DNA of 21,895 nt from an uncultured Gemmatimonadales bacterium (GCA_937982605.1 CALJLC010000563.1:1-21895), one strand, 5' to 3'; positions 1 through 8,908 are shown, counted from the first letter of the stretch. The notes: generated from the letters alone by a model not told the origin. Program-made: numbers and translations.

Positions 1-2549
1 CCGGCTCCCGATTCGGCCGTCGCCCGCTCGGCGGACTCCGCGACGGCCCGGGCCTGTGCCTCGGTGAGCCAGTACGAGAGCTCCGCCACCGATCCCGGCG
101 TCGGCCGGCCCCAGTGCTGCTGACCGTACGACTCACCGCCGCGCGCCGGATGACCGAACTGGAACGCGGGCTTCGGGCTCATGAGGGCGCCGTCCGCCAC
201 GACGGCGTTCGTGAGCTCCTGCAGCGGCGCCACGTCGACGATCCAGATCGAGCGGCCGTGGGTGCCCGCCACCAGCTCGCGGTCCCTCGGATGCACCTCC
301 AGGTCGTGCACCGGGACGGCGGGCAGCCCGTTCATGAAGCGCTGCCAGCTTCCGCCCCGGTCGGTCGACACGTACGCGCCGACGTCCGTGCCCACAAAGA
401 GAAGGTTCTCGTTGACCGGGTCCTCCTCGATGACGTGCACGAAGTCGACCGACCCGGTCGGGAGGTTCGCCGTGATCGACCGGAAGGAGCGACCGTTGTC
501 GTCGCTCACGAAGACGTACGGGTTCAGATCGTTCGTCCGGTGCCCGTCGAAGGTCACGTAGACCCGGCCGGCGGCGTGACTCGACGCCTTCACGCGACTC
601 ACGTAGTGACCGGCGGGGGCGCCGCGGATCCGCTCCGTCAGCTCGGTCCACTCCGCTCCGTCGTTCTCCGTCATCCAGACGCGCCCGTCGTCGGTGCCGG
701 CGAAGAGCTTGCCGCGCACGAGCGGTGATTCGTCGAGCGCCGTGACCGTCGCGTACGTCTCGGCGCCGGTGACGTCCGGCGTGATCCCACCCGTGGTCTC
801 GGTCGCCACCTCGATCTTCTCGGCGTCGGCGTAGCTCAGATCCGGCGAGATGATCCGGAGGTCGTCGCCCCAGTCCGTGCTCTTCACGACGCGGTTGCCG
901 GCCGCGTAGAACCAGCTCCGGTCGTGGGTCGACTGGAAGAAGGGCGTGTTCCAGTTCCAGCGCATGACGGCGGCCGCGGAGTCGCGCGTCGCCTCGGTCC
1001 GAAGGCGCTCGATCCGCGGGTCGTCCTCGTCGGCGCCCTCCTCCATGAGCAGGACGACCGTGTCCTGCTTCGCGGTCCACCCCTCGACCCAGTCCGGCTT
1101 GTCGAGCGACTGTCGTTCGCCCGTGGCCAGGTTCGACCTGCCCATGTTGCCGCCCTGGGACTCCGACCAGACGAGATCGGGGTCTTCGGGATCCTGCGCG
1201 GACACGAAGCCGTCGCCGCCGCTGATCGTGGCCCAGTGGTACTTCGTGATCTGTCCCCCCGGAAGCCGGCTCGGGCCGCACCAGGTGCCGTTGTCCTGAA
1301 GGCCGCCGCAGATCCGGTAGGGCACGTCCATGTTGAGGCTGATGTCGTAGAACTGACCCATGGTCACGTGGTTCAGGTATGACCAGTTGCCGCCCCGGTC
1401 GTACGAGATCGCCACGCCGCCGTCGTTGCCGACGATGACGCGCTCGGGATCGTTCGGATCGATCCACATGGCGTGATGATCCACGTGGATGTCGTTGGTG
1501 GTGGTGCCGTAGCTGCGGCCGCCGTCGTCGGAGAACTGCACCGGCGTCGAGGAGAAGTAGACGCGGTTGGGGTCCCGCGGGTCGACACGCACCTGGGAGT
1601 AGTAGAACGGACGCGTGTTCACGTCGTTCATCTTCTCCCAGCTCTCTCCGCCGTCCGCGGACCGATACAGGCCGTTCCCCGCGAAGCCGTCCTCCTCGCC
1701 CTCTCCCCGCGCCTCGACCATCGCGTACATGATGCGCGGGCTCGACGGAGCGATCGCCAGCCCGATACGGCCCTTCTCGCCGGTCGGGAAGCCGTTGCCC
1801 ACGACCTCCGTCCACGTGTCGCCGCCGTCCTCCGTCTTCCAGAGCGCGGAGCCGGGACCGCCGGACTGCAGGTAGTACGGCCCGCGCTCACGCTCCCACG
1901 ACGCCGCGAAGAGGCGATCGGGGTCGCGCGGGTCCATGACGACGTCCACGAAGCCGGCGCGGTCGGAGATGAACTTGACCAGCTCCCACGTATCTCCGCC
2001 GTCCCGCGTGCGGTAGAGGCCGCGCTCCGGGTTCGGCCCCCAGATGTGGCCGAGCGCCGCCACGTAGACGACGTCGGGATCCCGCGGGTGGATCACGATG
2101 CGCGCGATGACCTGCGTCTCCACGAGCCCCTTGAGCTCCCAGCTCTCGCCGCCGTCCGTCGAGCGGAAGATGCCCCCGCCCGGCGAGATCGAGTTGCGCG
2201 AATCCTCTTCGCCGGTGCCGACCCAGACGACGTCCGGATTCGAGGGCGCGATCGCGAGGTCGCCCATCGAGATCACGCGCTCGTCCGTCCACATCTGCCG
2301 GAACGTCGTGCCGTTGTTGGTCGTCTTCCAGATGCCGGATGCCGCCCCCGCGACCCAGAAGGTCTTGGAGGGGCTCGGCTCGCCTTCCACGTCGGTGACG
2401 CGGCCGCCCATGTTCGTCGGTCCGACCTGCCGCCATCGGAAGGCGTCCAGGTCGTCTCCGAGGGGACGGGTCAGCTGGGCGTGCGCGGGGGCGACGGCGA
2501 GCGCCAGGCTGACGACGCCGAGGGTGGCGATACGGGCGAAGCGAAGCAT
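1..2549 (-). CDS. Secreted sortilin (VPS10)/BNR-repeat beta-propeller protein, 3' end beyond window
   Basis: An open frame runs without a stop from an ATG at 2549 to the left edge (849 codons visible), so the C-terminus is missing. Residues 1-24 look like a Sec signal peptide (basic start, hydrophobic core, cut after AHA). The mature part carries repeated Asp-box (BNR) motifs of the form S-x-D-x-G-x-S/T-W: RSTDGGESWE (129-138), TRDGGDTWE (about 181), KTEDGGDTWT (about 238), RSADGGESWE (about 296), with further copies near 340, 383 and in the last 130 visible residues. This pattern is known from sortilin/VPS10-type and WD40/YVTN-like propellers that are abundant in Gemmatimonadota, Acidobacteriota and Bacteroidota; such proteins are usually about 1000 residues. 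The substrate or partner is unknown; no catalytic residues are evident. It starts 6 nt after the M14 peptidase stop and has no Shine-Dalgarno, so translation is probably coupled and the pair likely works outside the cytoplasm on protein or peptide. Confidence 0.9.
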   Translation of the reverse strand, partial: MLRFARIATLGVVSLALAVAPAHAQLTRPLGDDLDAFRWRQVGPTNMGGRVTDVEGEPSPSKTFWVAGAASGIWKTTNNGTTFRQMWTDERVISMGDLAIAPSNPDVVWVGTGEEDSRNSISPGGGIFRSTDGGESWELKGLVETQVIARIVIHPRDPDVVYVAALGHIWGPNPERGLYRTRDGGDTWELVKFISDRAGFVDVVMDPRDPDRLFAASWERERGPYYLQSGGPGSALWKTEDGGDTWTEVVGNGFPTGEKGRIGLAIAPSSPRIMYAMVEARGEGEEDGFAGNGLYRSADGGESWEKMNDVNTRPFYYSQVRVDPRDPNRVYFSSTPVQFSDDGGRSYGTTTNDIHVDHHAMWIDPNDPERVIVGNDGGVAISYDRGGNWSYLNHVTMGQFYDISLNMDVPYRICGGLQDNGTWCGPSRLPGGQITKYHWATISGGDGFVSAQDPEDPDLVWSESQGGNMGRSNLATGERQSLDKPDWVEGWTAKQDTVVLLMEEGADEDDPRIERLRTEATRDSAAAVMRWNWNTPFFQSTHDRSWFYAAGNRVVKSTDWGDDLRIISPDLSYADAEKIEVATETTGGITPDVTGAETYATVTALDESPLVRGKLFAGTDDGRVWMTENDGAEWTELTERIRGAPAGHYVSRVKASSHAAGRVYVTFDGHRTNDLNPYVFVSDDNGRSFRSITANLPTGSVDFVHVIEEDPVNENLLFVGTDVGAYVSTDRGGSWQRFMNGLPAVPVHDLEVHPRDRELVAGTHGRSIWIVDVAPLQELTNAVVADGALMSPKPAFQFGHPARGGESYGQQHWGRPTPGSVAELSYWLTEAQARAVAESAERATAESGA

Positions 2550-2555
2550 GGTGGC

Positions 2556-4319
2556 CTACCGGAAGAAGCGGTTGCGCTGGAAGCCGTTGAACGGCTGGAC
2601 GCGCAGGACCGGGAGCCGGGGGTGCGCCATGACCCTCATCATCGGCACCTGCTGACGCTCCGCCATGATCTCCTCTGCGCGCGCACGGATCTGAGACTGC
2701 TGCTCGGCGCTGAGCTCCGAGAGGTCGCGGCCCCCCAGCATCCCTGCGATCACGGCGTCGACCGACTCGGGCGTCTCCTCCAGCAGGTGATCGGTCCACC
2801 CCCAGGTGATGAGGTTGTCGTCCGTCTCGGGCTCCATCAGGTAGGTGATCAGGTTGCCCATCGACTGAGCCGTGGGAATCCAGAACCAGCCCTCGACGAC
2901 GTTCACCGTCTCGGACTCCTTCTCGACGTCGACCGCCTTGAGGTAGTGCCCCTGGAAGTACGACTCCGTCCGGACGTCGGTCGCGTAGTAGACCTCCGCC
3001 GGGATCGAGACGGGATCCCGGAAACGGTAGACCGCGATGTCGTGGTCGAGCAGGACCGGCACGACGCCCGCCATCGACGGCGGCATGAGGTAGCCGACGG
3101 GTCGCGTCGTGGTGCGGGTCGGCGTCCAGCGGAGGTAGACGGGAACGTTCTGGAGCGAATAGCCCAGCTCCGCCGCGTCGTCGGGCATCCAGACGGGCTC
3201 TGTTCCGCGGCTTGCGAGCTCGTAGTCGAGCACGACGTCCCCGCTGCCCGCGTGCCCCGCCGCGATCGCGCGCATGCGCGACGCCGTGGTGAGCGCGCGG
3301 ATCTCCTCGCGGTTCTCCGCGGCGACCTTCAGGATCTCGCTGAGCGCCAGCACGCCGCCGCGGATCTGGTGGTAGTAGCGCTCCTCTTCGGGGATCTCCG
3401 CCACCGTGCCGTCACGCATGACCCGACGGGAGTTCCGTGGCGTCTCGAGCAGGATCCCGATGGAGTTCGTGAGACCCGTGTAGACGTGGTGCTTCCGCGG
3501 CTCGACGGACGTCGAGCCCCAGCCGCGCACACCGTCCCGCGTGGTGACGCCGGAGTAGTCGAAGGCGCGGTAGTCCTCGGCCTCGACCGCGGCCCGGACG
3601 CGCGGGAAGATGACCTGGTACGGGTAGGCGCGGAGCTCGGCGTCGGCGGCCGGGTTGAGCGTGCCCTGGTAGGTGATGACGTAGGGGTCCGATCCGCCGT
3701 GGTGGCCGTCGACGTGGATGTCCGGGGTCCACTCGGTCATGACCTGGGTCACGAAGGCATGGATCTCCTGCGACTCGAGCTTCACGTAGTCGCGGTTCAT
3801 GTCGTAGCCGGCTTCGTTCGTCCGACGACGGACCTCGCCTCCGTCCGGGTTCGTGAGCGGGACGCCGATGACGATGACGTCGTCGAGCAGGTACCGCAGA
3901 TCTCCGCCGACGAGCCGCTTGGCCACGAGCTGGAACGCCTCCTTGGGCGAGACCTCGCCGCCGTGCACCGACGGGGCCACGAAGACGATCGTCTTGCCGG
4001 ACCGGATGGCGTCCTGGGCGTTCACGATCGGATCGTCGGCGATCACGATGAGATTCATCTCGCGGCCGAGGAGCGTCTCGGTGAGCGGCTGCATGCTTAC
4101 GAGCTCGCTCATGGCGTCGAGCTCGTACCAGAACGCCATCAGGGGCTCGAACGGCGTCGGGCCGGAGCGGAAGTTCTGCTCCTCCTGCCACGTCCGGGGC
4201 AGCTCCTGGGCCGTGGCCGGCGCGGCATACGCGAGCGCGCCGAGTACGAGGAGCCCGGCCGTAAGCGCGACCGGAGACCGTGAGGGGCGGGACGAACGGG
4301 GGTGCGGAGAGGTCGGCAT
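2556..4319 (-). CDS. Secreted M14-family zinc carboxypeptidase
   Basis: 587 residues from the ATG at 4319. Residues 1-38 form a signal peptide (Arg-rich start, hydrophobic stretch, cleavage after ATAQ). The M14 signature is present: HGGE at 119-122 supplies the HxxE zinc pair, DIHVDGHH at about 200-207 holds the third zinc histidine, and LLETPRN places the general-base glutamate at about 292. The family removes C-terminal residues from peptides or amidated cell-wall peptides; the specificity here cannot be read. The frame stays open to a GTG at 4364, but that would add 15 residues in front of a complete signal peptide, so the inner ATG is preferred; neither start has a convincing ribosome site. 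It lies 6 nt upstream of the propeller gene, which suggests one transcript. The C-terminal third (about 300-587) is not recognised beyond being family-typical. Confidence 0.9.
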   Translation of the reverse strand: MPTSPHPRSSRPSRSPVALTAGLLVLGALAYAAPATAQELPRTWQEEQNFRSGPTPFEPLMAFWYELDAMSELVSMQPLTETLLGREMNLIVIADDPIVNAQDAIRSGKTIVFVAPSVHGGEVSPKEAFQLVAKRLVGGDLRYLLDDVIVIGVPLTNPDGGEVRRRTNEAGYDMNRDYVKLESQEIHAFVTQVMTEWTPDIHVDGHHGGSDPYVITYQGTLNPAADAELRAYPYQVIFPRVRAAVEAEDYRAFDYSGVTTRDGVRGWGSTSVEPRKHHVYTGLTNSIGILLETPRNSRRVMRDGTVAEIPEEERYYHQIRGGVLALSEILKVAAENREEIRALTTASRMRAIAAGHAGSGDVVLDYELASRGTEPVWMPDDAAELGYSLQNVPVYLRWTPTRTTTRPVGYLMPPSMAGVVPVLLDHDIAVYRFRDPVSIPAEVYYATDVRTESYFQGHYLKAVDVEKESETVNVVEGWFWIPTAQSMGNLITYLMEPETDDNLITWGWTDHLLEETPESVDAVIAGMLGGRDLSELSAEQQSQIRARAEEIMAERQQVPMMRVMAHPRLPVLRVQPFNGFQRNRFFR

Positions 4320-4479
4320 CAATTCGGATCCGGAAAGCGGCTTCGGGCGCGCCGGACGGGGCACGCGAGTGAGCGGGCCAATGTGCGGGACCGACCGTCC
4401 CCGCGACAGCCGCCGCGCTCACCGTGAAGGTGCCGACCCGTGCCGGTGGCTGCGCGCTCCGTGACCGCGCCGCCCGGGC
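4320..4479. other. Intergenic gap, weak dyad only
   Basis: This 160-nt gap separates the 54-residue protein from the M14 peptidase. The only structure I see is an imperfect dyad at 4385-4404, GCGGGAC / GTCCCCGC with one bulged C and a 5-nt loop. No U-run follows it on either strand, so it is a poor terminator candidate. I see no convincing -35/-10 pair for the peptidase. Confidence 0.35.
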
Positions 4480-4644
4480 TCACCGCTCCCGGAGTGCGGC
4501 CTCGATCCGATTCAGCCGCTCCTCGATCTGTCGCAGCCGGTAGAGGATGATGACGTGCGTCTTCTTGGCGTCGATTCCCACGGGGCTCGCATCGCTGGCG
4601 ATCTCCTCGGCGATGGCCCGATAGACGTCGTCGGGGATCTCCAT
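4480..4644 (-). CDS. Small 54-residue coiled-coil protein, function unknown
   Basis: The frame is open upstream to 4833, but a consensus AGGAGG lies 4 nt before the ATG at 4644, which sets a 54-residue product starting MEIPDDVYRAIAEEIASD. The upstream extension overlaps the end of the ADOP permease and is Arg/Ser/Pro-rich, as expected of noise. The C-terminal half (about 30-54) is a charged amphipathic heptad-like stretch (LYRLRQIEERLNRIEAALRER) able to form a coiled coil; the N-terminal half is acidic and probably helical. There is no signal peptide or membrane segment, so it should be cytoplasmic. It follows the ADOP-1 permease by 88 nt on the same strand and may be co-transcribed with it. 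I do not recognise a characterised family; a dimeric or partner-binding role is only a guess from the helix. Confidence 0.75.
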   Translation of the reverse strand: MEIPDDVYRAIAEEIASDASPVGIDAKKTHVIILYRLRQIEERLNRIEAALRER

Positions 4645-4648
4645 GTGG

Positions 4649-4654
4649 CCTCCT
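4649..4654 (-). promoter_or_regulatory. Shine-Dalgarno AGGAGG fixing the start of the 54-residue protein
   Basis: A full AGGAGG on the minus strand sits 4 nt from the ATG at 4644. It is the strongest ribosome site in the left half of the window and decides the start over the longer open frame. Confidence 0.75.
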
Positions 4655-4732
4655 GCATCGGGGAGCGTTGGCGGACGAGTCTCGCGCCGGGAGGCGAGCG
4701 GGGACAAGCCGCCCTGCCCGGGGCTCGCGACG

Positions 4733-7381
4733 CTACTCGCTCCGGAGGGCCTGGACCGGGTCCAGACGGGAGGCACGCAGCGAGGGCACGAGCGCGGCCA
4801 CGAGACCCACCGCACCGAGGAGGAGCGCCGCACCGGCGAACGCCCATGGATCCGTCGCGGACACGCCGAGGACCTGGCTCTCCAGAAGGCCGGACAACGC
4901 GTAGGCCGCGGCGAGCCCGCCGACCGTGCCGATCATCAGCACCCGGGCGGCGCCGCCCAGCATGAGCCCGAGGAGTCCCGTCCGCCGCGCGCCCAGCGCG
5001 GCGCGCACCGCCATCTCGCGCGTGCGCTGCGCCGCGGCGTGCGACACGAGGCCGTAGATGCCGAGGCAGACGAGCAGCAGCGCCATGAGGCCGAAGCCGG
5101 CGAGGATCCGCTGGGTGAGGACCCGCTCCCGCAGCAGATCGGCCACCCGATCGTCGAGCCACCGTACCTCGGCGGCGATCGAGGCGTCCGAGGCGCGGAT
5201 CGCCTCGCGCACGATCGCCCCGAGCCGGGCCCGATCCACGCCGGTGCCGTGCACCACGACGTTCATCGAGCGGGTCCACGGCGGGACCTGGCGGTGCACG
5301 ACATACAGCTCGGGCTCGAGCTCGGACTCGTGCCCGTCGTGCCGGATGTCCTCGACGACCCCCACGACGGTGAGCCAGGGGGTCGACCCCTGATGCATCC
5401 AGCTCTCCATGCTGGGCGCGGCGATCTGGCGCCCCAGAGGGCTCCGGTCGGGCCACGCGACCTCGGCGAGCGACCGGTTCACGACCGTGACCCGCTCGGA
5501 CCCGAAGACGTCTCCCGGCCCGAAGCCCCGACCTTCCACCAGGGACATGTCGAGCGTCTCGAAGTAGTCGTCGCTGACCACGCGGTACCCGGCGCCGAAG
5601 TCCGGCTCGGGGTTCTCCGGAAGGGAGAGGAACGACTTCCCGGAGATACCCGTCGGGATCCAGTTGGCGACGGCCGCCGAGCGGACCGCGGGGGACCGCT
5701 GGAGGTCGTCCAGGAGGACCCGCCAGTACTCGACCGAGCGGTCGCCGGCGGCGTACGCCTCGCCGTTGAGGTCCACCTCCGCCACGACGACGCCTTCCGG
5801 ATCGTACCCGAGGTCCCGCGCCGCGACGGCCTGGAGGCTCCGCAGCAGCAGGCCGCCACCCACGAGCACGGCGAGCGCCAGCGCCACCTCGGCGCCGACG
5901 AGGGTCCCCCCCGGCAGGCCTCGACCTCCCCGGACGGTCCGTCGACCCGCGCGCGCCACGCCGAGCCGGGAGGTGAGGACCGCGGGCGCGACCCCGGCCG
6001 CCAGCCCCGCCCCGATCGCGAGTGCCGCGGTGAAGAAGGCGACGCGCACGTCGAGGGAGACCGCGGAGGCACGGGGCAGCTCCAGGGTCAGCCGGTCGAT
6101 GAGGGCTCCGCCGAGCAGCCAGGCGACTCCGAAGCCGGCCACGCCCCCGAGGAGCGCGAGGACCAGATACTCCACCAGGAGCTGACGCGCGATCTGCGCG
6201 CGGCGTGAGCCGAGGGCCATGCGGAGCGAGACCTCGGGGCCGCGCTTTCGAGCCCTCGCCAGCCCCAGGCCCGCCAGGTTGGCACACGCCACGAGGAGCA
6301 CCGCCACGACCGCCGCCATGAGCAGCCGAAGCGTCTCCGCCGCCTCGGAGACGAGCACGTCGTGAAGAGGCAGGACCCCTACGGCATGCGCATAGGTTGC
6401 GCCCTCCGGGTCTCTCTCGCGGATTCCGCGGGCGACCACGTCCAGCTCCGCGCGCACGCGCTCGGGCTCGACGTCGGGCCGGAGGCGTGCCACCGCCTGG
6501 TAGTTGATGTTGTTGCGCAGCGCACCGCTTCCCGGGACGACGTCGAACGCGACCCAGAGGTCGCTCCGCTCGGGGAAGGCGTAGGCGTCGTCCAGCACGC
6601 CGACGACCTCGTGCGGGCGTCCGAAGATGCTCATCGTCCGGCCGACCGCCTCCGAAGCCGAGCCGAAGTGCGTTCGGGCGAAGGAGCGTGTCAGCACCGT
6701 GACCGGGCGGTCCTCCTCCCCGTCCTCGGCGGTCAGCGCGCGTCCCGCGACCAGCGGGGGACGGAAGACGTCGAAGAACGCCCCGCCGACGGAAGCCCCG
6801 GTGGCTCGGAAGGCCTCGCCCCGGACGGCGACGCTCAGACGGTCCTGACGGTACAGCGCGATCGCCGCGAGGGTCGTCGTACCGGCGCGCCAGTCGTACC
6901 AGTTGGCGGAGGAGGCGAGGTCGAACGGCTGCCCGTCTTCCCCGACCGATTGAAGGGAGAGCAACCGGTCGGCCTCGGGGAAGGGGAGCGGGCGCAGAAG
7001 CACGCCGTCGACCACCGCGAACATGACGGTCGTGAGCGCGATCCCCAGGGCGAGGATCGAGATCGAGACGGCCGCGTAGCCGGGCTCCCGCACGATGCGG
7101 CGGAGCGCCAGCCTCGCGTCACGGAGCGCGTCCTCGACCAGCCGGCCGCGTCTGAGCCGGGCCTCGCGCGCCACGGCCGAGGCGTAGAGCGCTCGCCGGG
7201 CCTTGGGGAGATCGCCGAATCGCCGCTCCGCTTCCTCGCGCGCTTCGCGGGGGCTCATCCCGCCGCGGACCAGCTCCTCGACCCTGAGCTCGAGGTGGGT
7301 GCGCATCTCTTCTTCGAGCTCCGCCTTCAGCTCGGCGCGGCGCCCGAGACGCAGCCGGAAGATCCGCCGGTAGTCCAGCAT
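4733..7381 (-). CDS. ADOP-type duplicated MacB/FtsX permease (ADOP-1)
   Basis: 882 residues. Residues 1-100 are a cytoplasmic helical prefix typical of this group (acidic/basic helix, then SPREAREEAERRFGD). TM1 is at about 102-125, followed by a MacB-like periplasmic core domain (about 130-340) and a first FtsX block with TMs near 352-374, 402-428 and 446-468. TM5 (about 494-513) opens the second half: a second periplasmic domain and a second FtsX block over the last 120 residues. It ends in the characteristic DPVQALRSE. No Walker ATPase is encoded in it or beside it, as is usual for 'acidobacterial duplicated orphan permeases'. Its role is inferred as a mechanotransmission or export permease working with an ATPase encoded elsewhere; the substrate is unknown. 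It begins 6 nt after the PadR regulator, a conserved pairing in the family. Confidence 0.93.
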   Translation of the reverse strand: MLDYRRIFRLRLGRRAELKAELEEEMRTHLELRVEELVRGGMSPREAREEAERRFGDLPKARRALYASAVAREARLRRGRLVEDALRDARLALRRIVREPGYAAVSISILALGIALTTVMFAVVDGVLLRPLPFPEADRLLSLQSVGEDGQPFDLASSANWYDWRAGTTTLAAIALYRQDRLSVAVRGEAFRATGASVGGAFFDVFRPPLVAGRALTAEDGEEDRPVTVLTRSFARTHFGSASEAVGRTMSIFGRPHEVVGVLDDAYAFPERSDLWVAFDVVPGSGALRNNINYQAVARLRPDVEPERVRAELDVVARGIRERDPEGATYAHAVGVLPLHDVLVSEAAETLRLLMAAVVAVLLVACANLAGLGLARARKRGPEVSLRMALGSRRAQIARQLLVEYLVLALLGGVAGFGVAWLLGGALIDRLTLELPRASAVSLDVRVAFFTAALAIGAGLAAGVAPAVLTSRLGVARAGRRTVRGGRGLPGGTLVGAEVALALAVLVGGGLLLRSLQAVAARDLGYDPEGVVVAEVDLNGEAYAAGDRSVEYWRVLLDDLQRSPAVRSAAVANWIPTGISGKSFLSLPENPEPDFGAGYRVVSDDYFETLDMSLVEGRGFGPGDVFGSERVTVVNRSLAEVAWPDRSPLGRQIAAPSMESWMHQGSTPWLTVVGVVEDIRHDGHESELEPELYVVHRQVPPWTRSMNVVVHGTGVDRARLGAIVREAIRASDASIAAEVRWLDDRVADLLRERVLTQRILAGFGLMALLLVCLGIYGLVSHAAAQRTREMAVRAALGARRTGLLGLMLGGAARVLMIGTVGGLAAAYALSGLLESQVLGVSATDPWAFAGAALLLGAVGLVAALVPSLRASRLDPVQALRSE

Positions 7382-7387
7382 GGACGG

Positions 7388-7729
7388 CTAGGTGGCGGTG
7401 GAAGGATCGATCGCCAGGATCGCCGAGACCGACGCGGCGTATCTCCGCCAGGTGTCGGCCTCGGCGTCCAGGTGGCTCCGGCCCTTGGCGGTGAGGCGGT
7501 ACCAGCGCGCCCGACGCCGGTTCTCGGTCAGCCCCCACTCGGCCTCGACCAGCCCGCGGCCCTCCATGCGGTGCAGCGCCTGATAGAGCGCGCTGTCCTC
7601 CGCCACGAGCTCCCCGTCGGAGTGACGCTCGAGCCAGGTCGCGAGCCCGTACCCGTGCGCGGGCCCGCAGCTCAGCGCCTTCAGGATCAGCAGATCCAGC
7701 GTCCCCTTGAGAAGCGGAAGCTTCTCCAT
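7388..7729 (-). CDS. PadR-family transcriptional regulator (PadR-1)
   Basis: 113 residues with the classic PadR opening LLKGTLDLLILKAL, a winged helix-turn-helix over about 10-85 (GYGLATWLERHSDG, then SALYQALHRMEGRGLVEAEW, then a wing RRRARWYRLTAKG) and a short C-terminal dimerisation helix. The family consists of small cytoplasmic repressors that often control the adjacent transporter. GGGGGG lies 5 nt before the ATG at 7729. The stop is 6 nt before ADOP-1, so regulator and permease form one operon that is probably autoregulated through the dyad at 7745-7765. The inducer cannot be inferred. Confidence 0.93.
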   Translation of the reverse strand: MEKLPLLKGTLDLLILKALSCGPAHGYGLATWLERHSDGELVAEDSALYQALHRMEGRGLVEAEWGLTENRRRARWYRLTAKGRSHLDAEADTWRRYAASVSAILAIDPSTAT

Positions 7730-7744
7730 CCCTTCCCCCCAGAG

Positions 7745-7765
7745 CCTTACCCGTGAGTTCTAAGG
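7745..7765. promoter_or_regulatory. Candidate PadR-1 operator, inverted repeat CCTTA-N11-TAAGG
   Basis: A perfect 5-bp inverted repeat with an 11-nt spacer lies just upstream of the PadR-1 ribosome site and over the likely transcription start. Dyad operators overlapping the start are normal for autoregulated PadR proteins, though their best-known core is ATGT/ACAT, which is absent here. The assignment rests on position and symmetry only. Confidence 0.4.
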
Positions 7766-7768
7766 GAA

Positions 7769-7797
7769 AGAATAGAGAGCCGCCTCGCGGAGCGCAA
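7769..7797 (-). promoter_or_regulatory. Candidate sigma-70-like promoter of the PadR-1/ADOP-1 operon
   Basis: On the minus strand, TTGCGC (7792-7797) and TATTCT (7769-7774) are separated by exactly 17 nt, in a locally AT-richer patch. Matches to consensus are 3/6 and 4/6. The start would fall within the adjacent inverted repeat. Position is convincing, sequence match modest. Confidence 0.4.
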
Positions 7798-7826
7798 GCC
7801 GGAGGTCCGTCGGCTGGCGTCGACGC

Positions 7827-8894
7827 TCAGCGCTTCTCGTCGCGAATGAAACGCATCACGTCGCGCTCGTGGCGACGCAGGCCGGGCCTGCTCCCTTCCT
7901 CACGGTCGCTGCGCCGTCCACGCGTCAGGGGCGGCAGGACCCGGCCTTTCAGGTACGCGTTGAGGATGGCCGGGTGGATGTAGTACCGGCGGCAGACCGC
8001 GCGGGTGTTTCCAAGGCGCTCCGACACCTGGTCCACGGCGGCGATGACGTTCTTCTGGCGCTCCTTCACGAGCCGGACCGGACCCATCTCCCGGAGCGCC
8101 TCGGCGGCGAGCATCGTGCCGGACCAGGTGCGGAAGTCCTTGGCGGTGATCCCCGGGCCGATCGATCGGAGATACTCGTTCACGTCGTGCGATCCGACGT
8201 CGCGCCGCTCTCCGTTGGCGTCGAGGTACTGGAAGAGCTCCTCGCCGGGCAGCGTCTGGGACCTCTGGACGATGCGGGCCAGGCGTCGGTCACGGAACGA
8301 GACCGTGTGCTCCCGCCCGCTCTTGCCGCGAAAGGTGAAGCGCACCTCGGATCCCCGGACCTCCGCGTGACGGTCCTTCATCGTCGTCAGACCGAAGCTC
8401 TCGTTGTCCCGAGCGTACTCGACGTTGCCGACGCGGATGAGCGTCTTCTCGAGTAGCCAGACGACGGTCCCGAGGATCTTCTCCCGCGGCAGGCCGGGGC
8501 GTCGACAGTCGGCCTCGACGCGCTCCCGCACCTTCGGCAGGAGCCGGGCGAAGGTGGCCATGTTGTCGAACTTGGTTTCGTCCCGGATCGCCCGGTACCG
8601 GGCGTGGTAGCGGTACTGCTTGCGCCCCTTGGCGTCGCGGCCGGTGGCCTGCAGGTGACCGGTCGGGTGGGGGCAGATCCACACGTCGGTCCACGCCGGA
8701 GGGATGGCCAGCGACCGGATGCGCTGGAGCGTCCGCTCGCTCGTGATGGCCCGGCCGTTGGCGCCGACGTACCGGAACCCGTCGCCGTCGGGCTCGCGGC
8801 TCACCCCTCGCTCCTGGTCCGACACGTAGCGGAGCCCCGCCCGGTCCGCTGCCTCTTCGTGCTCGCTCTTCTCCCGGTTCCCGGAGTCGCCCAT
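7827..8894 (-). CDS. DNA topoisomerase IB (poxvirus/eukaryote-like)
   Basis: 355 residues from the ATG at 8894. The N-terminal domain (about 20-100) contains GFRYVGANGR and SLAIPPAWTDVWICP, typical of bacterial TopIB. The catalytic domain aligns with vaccinia topoisomerase by motif: R154 (IRVGN), K191 (RGKSGREH), R255 (KDFRTW) and nucleophile Y305 (CRRYYIHP). Nine residues before Y305 is N296, where poxvirus enzymes have His; an Asn at this place is, as I recall, also found in other bacterial TopIB. The enzyme relaxes supercoils through a 3'-phosphotyrosine nick. The frame extends upstream to 10784, but that part is the antisense-type shadow of the lipoprotein gene (Arg-rich, no domain), so the ATG at 8894 is used. 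It follows the lipoprotein by 14 nt and may be co-transcribed, although the functions are not obviously linked. Confidence 0.94.
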   Translation of the reverse strand: MGDSGNREKSEHEEAADRAGLRYVSDQERGVSREPDGDGFRYVGANGRAITSERTLQRIRSLAIPPAWTDVWICPHPTGHLQATGRDAKGRKQYRYHARYRAIRDETKFDNMATFARLLPKVRERVEADCRRPGLPREKILGTVVWLLEKTLIRVGNVEYARDNESFGLTTMKDRHAEVRGSEVRFTFRGKSGREHTVSFRDRRLARIVQRSQTLPGEELFQYLDANGERRDVGSHDVNEYLRSIGPGITAKDFRTWSGTMLAAEALREMGPVRLVKERQKNVIAAVDQVSERLGNTRAVCRRYYIHPAILNAYLKGRVLPPLTRGRRSDREEGSRPGLRRHERDVMRFIRDEKR

Positions 8895-8908
8895 GTCCCC
8901 GCCCGCGC

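Noticed and set aside
133..1815. 560-codon open frame on the minus strand
   Set aside because: Out of frame with the signal-peptide-bearing propeller gene that covers the same bases; Arg/Gly-rich with no motifs.
1473..4283. 936-codon open frame on the plus strand
   Set aside because: It lies antisense to the M14 and propeller genes, spans their junction, has no domain or ribosome site, and is rich in Arg/Asp/Val/His as expected from mirrored GC-rich third positions.
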